Part shown: piece by piece, positions 1 through 6,476 of the stretch
Position numbering within the stretch: position 1 is the stretch's first letter
Layout: every line of letters begins with the position of its first letter
From: Candidatus Wolfebacteria bacterium
GTDB taxonomy: Bacteria; Patescibacteriota; Minisyncoccia; UBA6257; UBA9933
DNA length: 7,378 nucleotides
NCBI GenBank assembly: GCA_026394835.1
Contig: JAPLZW010000083.1
Span: 1-7,378 of the forward strand
Reading direction: 5' to 3'
Notes under the pieces: model-generated
What the model saw: only the letters and a program-made list of their open reading frames with translations
What the model was told of the DNA's origin: nothing
Databases searched by the model: none
Program-made: the position numbers and the translations under genes

Positions 1-757
1 TAAAAACTTAAAACTAGAAGCTAAAATTGATGTTTCCCGTCCCGGAAAAAGAATTTTTTCGGGCCACGAGCATATTTTGAGCAAAGTTGAAGAAGAAATC
101 AGGAAAATTTTCCTTTCGTTGAATTTTTCGGGTGTTGAAGGTCCGGAACTTGAAACCGATTATTATAATTTTGATGCGTTGAATATTCCGGAAAATCATC
201 CCGCGAGAGACGCGTGGGATACTTTTTGGGTAAAAGGTGGCGGGCTGGAAGGAAAAAATGGCAAGTATTTGATGCGGACGCACACTTCGCCTGTTCAAAT
301 CCATTATATGGAAAATCATAAGCCGCCGTTGCAAATCATTGTTCCGGGCAGGGTGTTTCGTTACGAGGCCACGGATTTTTCTCATGAAACCAATTTTTAT
401 CAAATTGAAGGATTGATGGTTGGCAAGGATATTTCTTTCGCCAATTTCAAATACGTAATAGAGCAATTTTTCAAGAAATTTTTTGGTAAAGACGTGGAAG
501 CGCGTTTCCGGCCTCATTATTTTCCTTTTACGGAGCCGAGCTTTGAGGTGGATATTAAATTCAAGGGCAAGTGGTTGGAAATGATGGGAGCGGGGATGGT
601 TCATCGTAACGTATTTAAAGCGGCCGGTTATGACCCGGATGAATATCAGGGATTCGCTTTTGGCATGGGCTTGGAAAGATTGGCTATGATTAAATACAAG
701 ATTCCCGATATTCGGTTGTTCCATTCCGGTGACCTGAGATTTATCAATCAATTCTAG
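1..757 (+). CDS. pheS: Phenylalanine--tRNA ligase alpha subunit, 5'-truncated by window edge
   Basis: This is the catalytic alpha subunit of the (alpha-beta)2 phenylalanyl-tRNA synthetase, which charges tRNA-Phe in the cytoplasm. The frame is open from base 2 to the TAG at 755-757, giving 251 residues. An apparent TTG start at 77 is only an internal codon, because the family sequence (KIDVSRPGKR) continues upstream of it. Numbering from base 2, class II motif 1 is near residues 47-63 (GPELETDYYNFDALNIP), motif 2 near 116-140 (GRVFRYEATDFSHE), TEPS at 177-180, and motif 3 at 217-229 (GFAFGMGLERLAM). The alanine of GFAFGMG that shapes the Phe pocket is kept. Compared with the roughly 327-residue E. 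coli protein, about 75 to 100 N-terminal residues, the tRNA-binding coiled coil, lie outside the window. There is a glycine-rich insertion of several residues before LMRTHTSPVQ. The beta-subunit gene pheT, usually next, does not follow; mrdA begins 9 bases downstream. Confidence 0.97.
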   Translation, partial: KNLKLEAKIDVSRPGKRIFSGHEHILSKVEEEIRKIFLSLNFSGVEGPELETDYYNFDALNIPENHPARDAWDTFWVKGGGLEGKNGKYLMRTHTSPVQIHYMENHKPPLQIIVPGRVFRYEATDFSHETNFYQIEGLMVGKDISFANFKYVIEQFFKKFFGKDVEARFRPHYFPFTEPSFEVDIKFKGKWLEMMGAGMVHRNVFKAAGYDPDEYQGFAFGMGLERLAMIKYKIPDIRLFHSGDLRFINQF

Positions 758-766
758 GGTTTTTAA

Positions 767-2638
767 ATGAAGTCAAACATTTATCTTGATGAGGCAGTCC
801 TTGATGACTTGGCTCAGGATCTTGATTACTTGGAGCTTCCCATATCCAAAAGAGCTTTCCGGCTTTTAGGTTGGTTTGTGATTCTCTCTGTGCTTGTGGT
901 TTTGGGAGATGTCATTTACCTGAACGGTTTTCGGGGAAATTTTTACAGCCAGAAATCTTTAATTAACGCAAGCCATGTCACGATGATCGGCGCTGAAAGA
1001 GGGATAATCATGGATCGGTTCGGAAAGCCGTTATCTCAAAATGCCCCGGCTTTTGAATTAAGCGTGAAATTGGCGGACGTAATGAAGGATGGTGATTTGA
1101 GGAATAAGATAGCGGTGTCCCTTGAAGAAGCTCTTATTCTGCCCGCCGGGTACATTCAGGATTTATTCAATAGCGTTAATCTGGAGAAACAGGATTCTTT
1201 GATTGTCGCGAGGGATTTAACCGTTGATCAGGTTTTAAAAATAAAAAATCTTAATTTAACCGGTGTTCAGATAGAAAGCGATTATAAGCGTCAATATCCG
1301 GACGGAGAAATTTTTTCTCACATATTGGGATATACCGGCTTGGTGAATAAGGAAGACTTGGCGGCTGACTCTTCTCTTGCGATCAACGAGATAGTCGGGC
1401 GTACCGGACTTGAAGCTTATTATAATAAGGAGCTTGAAGGCGTGGACGGCGAAACTTTAAATTATCGGAATGTAAAAGGCGAGGCGATGGGCCAAAAACT
1501 TTTGAAAGAATCTTCTCCCGGCGCGGATATCCACACAACGATAGACGCCGATTTCCAGAGATATTTTTATAATCGCCTGAAGAGCGGTTTAGCCCTGATT
1601 GGCGCGAAGTCCGGCGCCGGTCTTGCCATGAATCCGGAGACGGGAGAAATTATTTCTCTTATAAGTTTGCCGAGCTATAACAATAATAAAATTGAAAGCA
1701 AATATCTTATTGATTCCGACAAACCTCTTTTTAACAGGGCTGTTTCCGGCCAGTATTCTCCGGGTTCGGTAATAAAACCTTTGGTGGCTTATGCCGCTCT
1801 GAAAGAAGGGATAATCAGCCCGGATAAAAAAATATATTCTCCGGGTTATATTGAATTGCCGAATCCCTATGACCCGGAGCATCCATCGCGATTTTTGGAT
1901 TGGCGGCCGCAAGGCTGGGTTGATATTTATTCCGCCCTGGCAAGGTCGTCGGATGTTTATTTTTATGAAGTGGGAGGAGGCTTTGAAGACCAAAAAGGAT
2001 TGGGGATAAATAAACTGAAAGATTACTGGGGAAGGTTCGGCCTTGACCAGCCAACGGGGATTGATTTGCCTTTTGAAAATAAGGGAGTTCTTGCGGATCC
2101 GGCGGCCAAAGAAAAAGGCGGCCGGGGAATTTGGAGGATCGGAGACACCTACAATGTTTCTATCGGCCAGGGAGATCTTGTTGTTACGCCTCTTGAGATC
2201 CTCAATTACATAAGCGCAATCGCCAATGGCGGGAAATTAATGAAACCTTATGTGGCGGAAAAAATCGTGACGAATGACAATCAAACGATAATGGAAAAGA
2301 ATTCCGTTGTTTTGGCGGATTATTCCGGGGATTCGGATATTGTGAGGAAAGTTCAGAAAGGAATGGAAGATGGCGTTACGAAATCTTACGGCACGAGTTA
2401 TTCTCTGGCGGACTTGCCTTTTTCCGTGGCCGCGAAGACGGGAACCGCGCAGATACAAAATAACGCCAAAGAAAATGCTTTTTTTGTGGGTTATGCTCCG
2501 GCTTCGGGCGGAAATCCGGACGTGAAACCCGCGATTGCCATATTGGTATTGGTTGAAAATTCCCGGGAAGGCAGTTTAAACGCGGTTCCGATAGCGAAAG
2601 ACATTTTGAGATGGTATTATGAAAACAGATTAAAATAA
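767..2638 (+). CDS. mrdA: Penicillin-binding protein 2, peptidoglycan transpeptidase
   Basis: This is a class B penicillin-binding protein that cross-links peptidoglycan stem peptides outside the membrane; in rods PBP2 works with RodA in elongation. The 623 residues match the family length. A cytoplasmic tail of about 30 residues is strongly acidic (seven D/E and one K in the first 27). One membrane helix follows at about 31-52. The PBP dimerisation domain shows the ERGIIMDRFGKPL signature at 77-89 and GRTGLEAYYNKELEG at 211-225. The transpeptidase domain has the nucleophile motif S334-V-I-K337 within SPGSVIKP, the second motif S394-S-D396 (PBP2-type SxD rather than SxN), and K557-T-G559. All catalytic residues are present, so it should be active and beta-lactam sensitive. 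Calling it PBP2 rather than FtsI rests on the SxD motif and the 211-225 block. The ATG has a weak AGGG 7 bases upstream. No rodA or mre genes are adjacent in the window. Confidence 0.93.
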   Translation: MKSNIYLDEAVLDDLAQDLDYLELPISKRAFRLLGWFVILSVLVVLGDVIYLNGFRGNFYSQKSLINASHVTMIGAERGIIMDRFGKPLSQNAPAFELSVKLADVMKDGDLRNKIAVSLEEALILPAGYIQDLFNSVNLEKQDSLIVARDLTVDQVLKIKNLNLTGVQIESDYKRQYPDGEIFSHILGYTGLVNKEDLAADSSLAINEIVGRTGLEAYYNKELEGVDGETLNYRNVKGEAMGQKLLKESSPGADIHTTIDADFQRYFYNRLKSGLALIGAKSGAGLAMNPETGEIISLISLPSYNNNKIESKYLIDSDKPLFNRAVSGQYSPGSVIKPLVAYAALKEGIISPDKKIYSPGYIELPNPYDPEHPSRFLDWRPQGWVDIYSALARSSDVYFYEVGGGFEDQKGLGINKLKDYWGRFGLDQPTGIDLPFENKGVLADPAAKEKGGRGIWRIGDTYNVSIGQGDLVVTPLEILNYISAIANGGKLMKPYVAEKIVTNDNQTIMEKNSVVLADYSGDSDIVRKVQKGMEDGVTKSYGTSYSLADLPFSVAAKTGTAQIQNNAKENAFFVGYAPASGGNPDVKPAIAILVLVENSREGSLNAVPIAKDILRWYYENRLK

Positions 2639-2643
2639 GCGCT

Positions 2644-3636
2644 ATGAAATATAACTCCGAATTAAGGCAAGACTTGGTTTCCGGCGATTGGATCGTTATC
2701 GCTCCCAAAAGGAATCTGAGGCCTCATCAGTTTGCGGGAAAGGATAGAAGGGTTAAAGCCCCTAAAGCAGGCTGTCCCTTTGAGGATTTGGCGAAGAGTG
2801 GCCACGAAATTATTTCCGTTTATCAAAAAAAGAAATCAAAAAGCTGGGATGTCCAGATTGTTAAAAATAAATTTCCGGCTTTGGATCACGGGAATATTTG
2901 CGCGATAAAAACAAGAGAGGGTCCGTATTCCATGATTGAGGGAAGAGGTTATCAGGATATGGTTATCCCCAAAAATCACGACAAGAATTTTTCTCAGCTT
3001 GATGCCGAATCGGCTAATCTGATTTTCAGGGCTTTTCAGGACCGCTATCGGTTTTTCGCTTCCGACTCCTGCTTGGCTTATGTTTCTATTTTTCAGAATT
3101 GGGGTCCGAAAGCCGGAGCTTCTATTTATCATCCCCATTACCAGATGATTGCTATCCCTGTCGTACCGCCGGATGTTAATCATTCTCTTTCCGGTTCGGC
3201 GCGTTATTTCGCGAAGAATAAAGCTTGCGTTCATTGCGCAATGATAGAATGGGAAAAGAAAAACGGCACGAGAATTATAAAAGAAAATAAAGGCGCTATC
3301 GCTTTCGCCCCTTATGTTTCAAGAGAACCTTTTGAAATGCGTATTTTCCCCAAAAAACACTTGGCTTATTTTGAAGATGAGAAGGAGGAAGATTTTAAGT
3401 GGGTTGTTGGCCTGCTTCAGGAGTCACTTTCGCGGATGAAAATTAAATTAAAAGATCCCGACTATAATTTTTTCATTCATACGGCTCCGATTTCGGAAAA
3501 ATCAAAACATTCTCACTATCATTGGCATATTGAGATTTTACCCAAGATAAGCATATCGGCGGGATTTGAGCTCGGCACCGGCATCGAAATTACCGTGGTT
3601 GACCCCGATGAAGCCGCGAAAATTTTAAGATCCTGA
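2644..3636 (+). CDS. galT: Galactose-1-phosphate uridylyltransferase-like protein (HIT superfamily)
   Basis: GalT swaps UMP between UDP-glucose and galactose-1-phosphate in the Leloir pathway through a uridylyl-histidine intermediate. The 330 residues fit the family. The N-terminal signature LRQDLVSGDWIVIAPKR is at 7-23, GYQDMVIPKNHDK at 102-114, and the active-site block GASIYHPHYQ at 158-167, giving H165 as nucleophile (E. coli His166). A C-terminal HIT half holds FFIHTAP (276-282) and HYHWHIEILP (291-300), and it ends GTGIEITVVDPDEAAKILR. The N-terminal zinc site is altered: C44-P-F-E47 replaces the usual CxxC, while H112 and H163 match the other ligands. A second CxxC (C195-C198) is kept. 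The glutamate ligand of the second metal site appears lost near residue 181. With such changes the substrate may not be galactose-1-phosphate; a related sugar-1-phosphate nucleotidyltransferase is possible. It starts 5 bases after mrdA with no Shine-Dalgarno site and ends in TGA. Confidence 0.85.
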   Translation: MKYNSELRQDLVSGDWIVIAPKRNLRPHQFAGKDRRVKAPKAGCPFEDLAKSGHEIISVYQKKKSKSWDVQIVKNKFPALDHGNICAIKTREGPYSMIEGRGYQDMVIPKNHDKNFSQLDAESANLIFRAFQDRYRFFASDSCLAYVSIFQNWGPKAGASIYHPHYQMIAIPVVPPDVNHSLSGSARYFAKNKACVHCAMIEWEKKNGTRIIKENKGAIAFAPYVSREPFEMRIFPKKHLAYFEDEKEEDFKWVVGLLQESLSRMKIKLKDPDYNFFIHTAPISEKSKHSHYHWHIEILPKISISAGFELGTGIEITVVDPDEAAKILRS

Positions 3637-3643
3637 TTTTTTT

Positions 3644-4276
3644 ATGCTTTCTTTCATTGTCCAGATTTTAGTTGATTTCGTCCTTTTTGTGATAAATAAA
3701 ATCGGTTACGCCGGGATTTTTTTCTTAATGGTTCTGGAAAGCGCCAATATTCCCGTGCCCTCGGAAGCGATTATGCCATTTTCGGGATTTTTGGTTGAGA
3801 AACAAATATTTAGCTTTTGGCTGGTGGTTTTGGCGGGCGCTTTTGGAAATTTGATAGGCTCTTTAATATCTTACGGATTGGCGGATAAAATCGTAGAAAG
3901 CGGTTTTTTGAATAAACATCGCATTTTCAAATTTTTTCTGAATTCCAGGGATTTGGAAATCGCCAAAAGATGGTTCGACAGATACGGAAAGTCGTCGATT
4001 TTCTTCAGCCGCATGTTGCCCGTAGTCCGGACATTTATTTCGTTTCCTGCCGGCTTGGCGAAGATGAATCTTTGGGAATTTTCATACCTGACATTTTTAG
4101 GATCTTTCATATGGTCGGTTGTCCTTACCTATTCGGGAATTATCTTGGGCGAGAGATGGGGAAGCGTCAGGATTTATTTGGAAAAATTCGATTATCTGAT
4201 ATTGGCCGTGGTTTTTATCACATTTTCTTATTGGGTTTATTCGCGTTTTTTAAAAAATTATCGTAAAGAGTTATAA
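3644..4276 (+). CDS. DedA/VTT-family integral membrane protein
   Basis: DedA (SNARE-associated/VTT) proteins are inner-membrane proteins linked to proton-dependent envelope homeostasis; some members recycle undecaprenyl phosphate or move phospholipids across the membrane. The 210 residues match the family (about 200-220). Seen in order: a hydrophobic N-terminus, then E32-SANIPVPSE41 with GFL (a re-entrant region), GNLIGSLISYGLAD at 68-81, the hallmark FFSRMLPVVRTFISFPAG at 120-137, GSFIWSVVLTYSGIILGE at 153-170, and a last membrane helix at about 183-202. R123 and R129 have the same six-residue spacing as the essential arginine pair of E. coli YqjA, and E32 fits its essential glutamate; near the second acidic site I see E52 instead of D. 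The ATG follows a run of seven T with no Shine-Dalgarno. It sits 7 bases after galT and 7 before tpiA. Its exact substrate cannot be read from sequence. Confidence 0.93.
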   Translation: MLSFIVQILVDFVLFVINKIGYAGIFFLMVLESANIPVPSEAIMPFSGFLVEKQIFSFWLVVLAGAFGNLIGSLISYGLADKIVESGFLNKHRIFKFFLNSRDLEIAKRWFDRYGKSSIFFSRMLPVVRTFISFPAGLAKMNLWEFSYLTFLGSFIWSVVLTYSGIILGERWGSVRIYLEKFDYLILAVVFITFSYWVYSRFLKNYRKEL

Positions 4277-4277
4277 T
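4272..4277 (+). promoter_or_regulatory. Possible -10 element for a near-leaderless tpiA transcript
   Basis: A perfect TATAAT lies across the dedA stop codon (TAA, 4274-4276) and ends 6 bases before the tpiA ATG at 4284. Seventeen bases upstream of it, TTTAAA at 4249-4254 matches TTGACA at four of six positions. If used by a housekeeping sigma factor, transcription would begin at or next to the tpiA start codon, giving a leaderless message. That fits the lack of a well-placed Shine-Dalgarno site (AAAGAG is 13 bases away, too far). The region is AT-rich, so a chance match is quite possible. Confidence 0.3.
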
Positions 4278-4283
4278 TTCAGC

Positions 4284-5024
4284 ATGGCGAAACTTTTAAT
4301 TTTTAATTGGAAGATGAACCCCGGGACTTTCAAAGAGGCGGAAAAGATCCTTGGAGAATCAATAATCCTTGAAGAGAGTTCGGATAAGTATGAGATCGCG
4401 GTTTGCCCGCCTTCTTTATGGCTTTTTGACCTTTCGCAAAAATACGCCGGGAAGATTACATTTGGAAGCCAGGATGTTTTTGGAGGAGATCCTTTATCCG
4501 GCAAGGGAGCTTCTACGGGAGAAATTTCGGCTGAAATGCTTAAAAATTCAAAAGTGGAATATATTATTGTCGGCCACTCGGAAAGAAGAAGGTATGAGAA
4601 CGAAACCGACGAAATGATAAGCAAAAAAACGGAAGTGGGGCTCAAGGCCGGTTTCAAAGTTATCCTTTGCGTCGGCGAAGATTTGAATACCCATAGTCAG
4701 GGTCCGGAAGCGGTAAAAAGTTTTATAAAAGATCAGCTCGAAAAAGACCTGGAGAATATTCATAATTCAAAATTCATAATTCATAATTCACTCATCGTGG
4801 CTTACGAACCGATTTGGGCAATCGGCACCGGTATTCCGGAAAATCCGGAGAGCGCGGCTTTGATGGCGAAATACATAAAAGAGGCAGTGGGCGCACAAGT
4901 TCTTTACGGCGGTTCCGTGGATGGAAAAAACATCGGAAATTTCATAAAATATGAAGAGATTGACGGATTTCTTATTGGAGGCGCGAGCCTTTCGCCCGCG
5001 CAGTTCGGAGGGCAGTTAAATTAA
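4284..5024 (+). CDS. tpiA: Triosephosphate isomerase
   Basis: This enzyme interconverts dihydroxyacetone phosphate and glyceraldehyde-3-phosphate in cytoplasmic glycolysis and gluconeogenesis. The 246 residues match the usual length of about 250. All catalytic landmarks of the TIM barrel are present: N8-W-K10-M-N at strand 1, electrophile H98 in IIVGHSERR, catalytic base E175 in VAYEPIWAIGTG with flexible loop 6 following, LYGGSV at 207-212 and GFLIGGASL at 228-236 for phosphate binding. The odd part is residues 159-169 (IHNSKFIIHNS), just before strand 6, which are encoded by an ATTCATA-type tandem repeat and add about three residues compared with E. coli. Because the catalytic strand follows in register, the enzyme should still fold. 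The ATG gives the standard N-terminus. No other glycolytic genes are in the window, whereas tpiA often follows gapA and pgk. Confidence 0.97.
   Translation: MAKLLIFNWKMNPGTFKEAEKILGESIILEESSDKYEIAVCPPSLWLFDLSQKYAGKITFGSQDVFGGDPLSGKGASTGEISAEMLKNSKVEYIIVGHSERRRYENETDEMISKKTEVGLKAGFKVILCVGEDLNTHSQGPEAVKSFIKDQLEKDLENIHNSKFIIHNSLIVAYEPIWAIGTGIPENPESAALMAKYIKEAVGAQVLYGGSVDGKNIGNFIKYEEIDGFLIGGASLSPAQFGGQLN
4758..4790 (+). repeat. ATTCATA heptanucleotide tandem repeat within tpiA
   Basis: There are about 4.7 copies of a 7-base unit in direct tandem: ATTCATA (4758-4764), ATTCAAA (4765-4771), ATTCATA (4772-4778), ATTCATA (4779-4785) and a partial ATTCA (4786-4790). The array begins exactly on a codon boundary of tpiA (codon 159) and encodes IHNSKFIIHNS. 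Because 7 and 3 share no factor, three units make a 21-base, 7-residue period. A perfect array would read ATT CAT AAT TCA TAA; the single T-to-A change at 4770 turns that TAA into AAA (Lys163). Confidence 0.9.
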
Positions 5025-5045
5025 AATATTCCAAATTGAGATTTT

Positions 5046-5831
5046 ATGAAATTCAAAAAAAGTATTTTGGGAATCATAATAATTATGGTTTCTTTGATGA
5101 CTATTGCCGGACTTTCGGGATTAAATTCTATTATTCCCCAAAAGCAAGACGTATCCGGCCAGCCGGAAGATAAAATTCCCGAAGAACAAAAAAAATTACC
5201 CAATATGATAAAAGTATCGTTAATCGCGGAAGACGGAGTAAAAATCGCGGCGGATTTATATCAAGTCGCCGACTTAACTTCGGGGTGGATAATTTTGGTA
5301 CACGCTATGCCAAATACGAAAGAATCGTGGAATAACTTGGCGATTGGATTGCAAGAGCAGGGGATTGAAAGCATTGCGATTGATTTGCGCGGACATGGCG
5401 AGTCCGGAGGAGAATCCGGGAATGAAGCCAAGGGAATCCTTGATGTCGAAGCGGCAGCGAAATATCTTGTTGAAAAAGAATTGGCTTCGCGCGACAGGAT
5501 ATCTTTAGCCGGCGCTTCAATTGGCGCGAACTTGGCGCTCGAATACGCGTCCCGGCATCGCGAGACAAAATCAGCCGTGTTGCTTTCTCCGGGATTAAAT
5601 TATCACGGCATAGAGGCCGAACCTTTAGTTAAAAAAATTTCGACAACTGTTAAAATGTTCTTTGTTTCAAGCAAGGATGACGATAACAACGTTTCCGAGG
5701 TTGAAAAACTTATTGGGTCGGCGCCCTCGGGAACGATTAAGCAAATTTACGATGCGGCCGGGCATGGAACGGATATGCTGGAGAAAGAGGCGGGTCTGAA
5801 AGATTTAATAATCAACTTTATAAAACAATAA
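5046..5831 (+). CDS. Membrane-anchored alpha/beta hydrolase, substrate unknown
   Basis: This is a serine hydrolase of the alpha/beta fold, probably acting on the outer face of the membrane. Residues 1-5 are basic (MKFKK), followed by a hydrophobic segment at about 6-30 that works as an uncleaved anchor or signal peptide; there is no cysteine for a lipobox. A polar linker (about 31-53) leads to the catalytic domain of some 205 residues. Seen in order: the oxyanion strand IILVHAMPNTKESW (82-95), DLRGHGESGG (113-122), the nucleophile elbow G156-A-S158-I-G160, an acidic residue in SSKDDD (D211 likeliest) and H240 in AAGHGTD. The triad is therefore complete. The HAMP start and LRGHGES resemble peptidase S9-like and dienelactone hydrolase-like esterases, but substrate cannot be inferred. 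It is short and lacks an obvious large cap domain. It starts 21 bases after tpiA, the widest gap in the window, with only a weak GAG upstream. Confidence 0.85.
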   Translation: MKFKKSILGIIIIMVSLMTIAGLSGLNSIIPQKQDVSGQPEDKIPEEQKKLPNMIKVSLIAEDGVKIAADLYQVADLTSGWIILVHAMPNTKESWNNLAIGLQEQGIESIAIDLRGHGESGGESGNEAKGILDVEAAAKYLVEKELASRDRISLAGASIGANLALEYASRHRETKSAVLLSPGLNYHGIEAEPLVKKISTTVKMFFVSSKDDDNNVSEVEKLIGSAPSGTIKQIYDAAGHGTDMLEKEAGLKDLIINFIKQ

Positions 5832-5846
5832 ATAATAAAAAATAAA

Positions 5847-6476
5847 ATGAATGAATCGCAGCTAACCAAGAAGGATTATAAATATATTTCCATTATTGGA
5901 TTTTTAATGGGACTTTTATCTTTGCCGGTTTTGAGCAATATAAAGCTGGCTTTTTTGGAGGTTAATCTTGTTAATTCTGTTGTTATTGTTGCCGGGCTTA
6001 CGATTTTTGCCAATATCGCTCTTTGGTTTTCGGCCTTAGTGAGCCACTGGATAAAGATTTTTCTCCAGATAGCTAAATTTTGCGCTACAGGCGGGCTTAA
6101 TACCCTTCTTAATCTTGGAGTGTTGAATGCTTTAATCGCTTTGACGGGTTATGCCGCAGGCGTTTGGTATGCGGTTTTTTACGCCATTGCTTTTATCACA
6201 GCAAATATAAACAGTTATATTTGGAATCGTTACTGGACTTTTGGGGCTAAAGATACAGCCAATGCCAAAGAGTTCGGAGAGTTTTTTGTCGTGAGTCTTG
6301 TGGGCTTGGGATTAAGCGTAGCCACGGCGGCTTTTGTAGTCAATGTGATAGGGGCGCCTGCGGGAATTTCTCTCGAAAGATGGGCGAATGTCGGCGCATT
6401 ATCCGCGACCGCGATTTCTCTTGTTTGGAATTTTGTCGGCTACAAATTCATTGTCTTTAAAAGTAAAAACGTTTAA
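5847..6476 (+). CDS. GtrA-family membrane protein with two extra N-terminal membrane segments
   Basis: GtrA-like proteins are small membrane proteins thought to help move polyprenyl-phosphate-linked sugars across the membrane for glycosylation of surface polymers or teichoic acids. The GtrA domain covers about residues 73-205, with four membrane segments (about 75-98, 105-125, 144-166, 180-203). It opens with QIAKFCATGGLNTLLNLGV, has the conserved loop ANINSYIWNRYWTF at 119-132, and closes with the matching NFVGYKFIVF at 195-204. Ahead of this domain lie two more hydrophobic segments (about 14-34 and 43-66), giving six predicted helices and 209 residues against about 130-150 for a minimal GtrA. 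The start ATG at 5847 follows an A-rich stretch without a Shine-Dalgarno site. Its stop codon overlaps the start of murB by one base (TAATG), which suggests translational coupling. No partner glycosyltransferase is in the window. Confidence 0.88.
   Translation: MNESQLTKKDYKYISIIGFLMGLLSLPVLSNIKLAFLEVNLVNSVVIVAGLTIFANIALWFSALVSHWIKIFLQIAKFCATGGLNTLLNLGVLNALIALTGYAAGVWYAVFYAIAFITANINSYIWNRYWTFGAKDTANAKEFGEFFVVSLVGLGLSVATAAFVVNVIGAPAGISLERWANVGALSATAISLVWNFVGYKFIVFKSKNV

Noticed and set aside
77..79. TTG at 77 as the pheS start
   Set aside because: In-frame sequence upstream (KIDVSRPGKR) matches PheS, so the gene runs in from beyond the left edge.
14..751. Long antisense open frame (245 codons) opposite pheS
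   Set aside because: It mirrors the pheS reading frame, has no recognisable domain, and the + strand matches PheS along its full length. It is a shadow frame.
1589..2708. Several antisense frames opposite mrdA and the mrdA-galT junction
   Set aside because: Arg/Pro/Ser-rich translations without family motifs, all opposite well-supported coding sequence.
3634..3643. Run of seven T after the galT stop as a terminator
   Set aside because: No stable hairpin precedes it and the dedA ATG follows directly.
3970..4266. Same-strand alternative frame of 98 codons inside dedA
   Set aside because: Out of frame with a clear DedA protein that has all family motifs, and no independent start signal.
4981..5001. 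GCGCG...CGCGC inverted repeat near the end of tpiA as a terminator
   Set aside because: Five-base stem inside coding sequence (GGASLSPAQ region), with no T-run after it; the next gene follows closely.
5815..5846. AT-rich stretch before gtrA as a promoter
   Set aside because: Several TATAAA/TAATAA-like words but no convincing -35 at correct spacing; expected by chance in such base composition.
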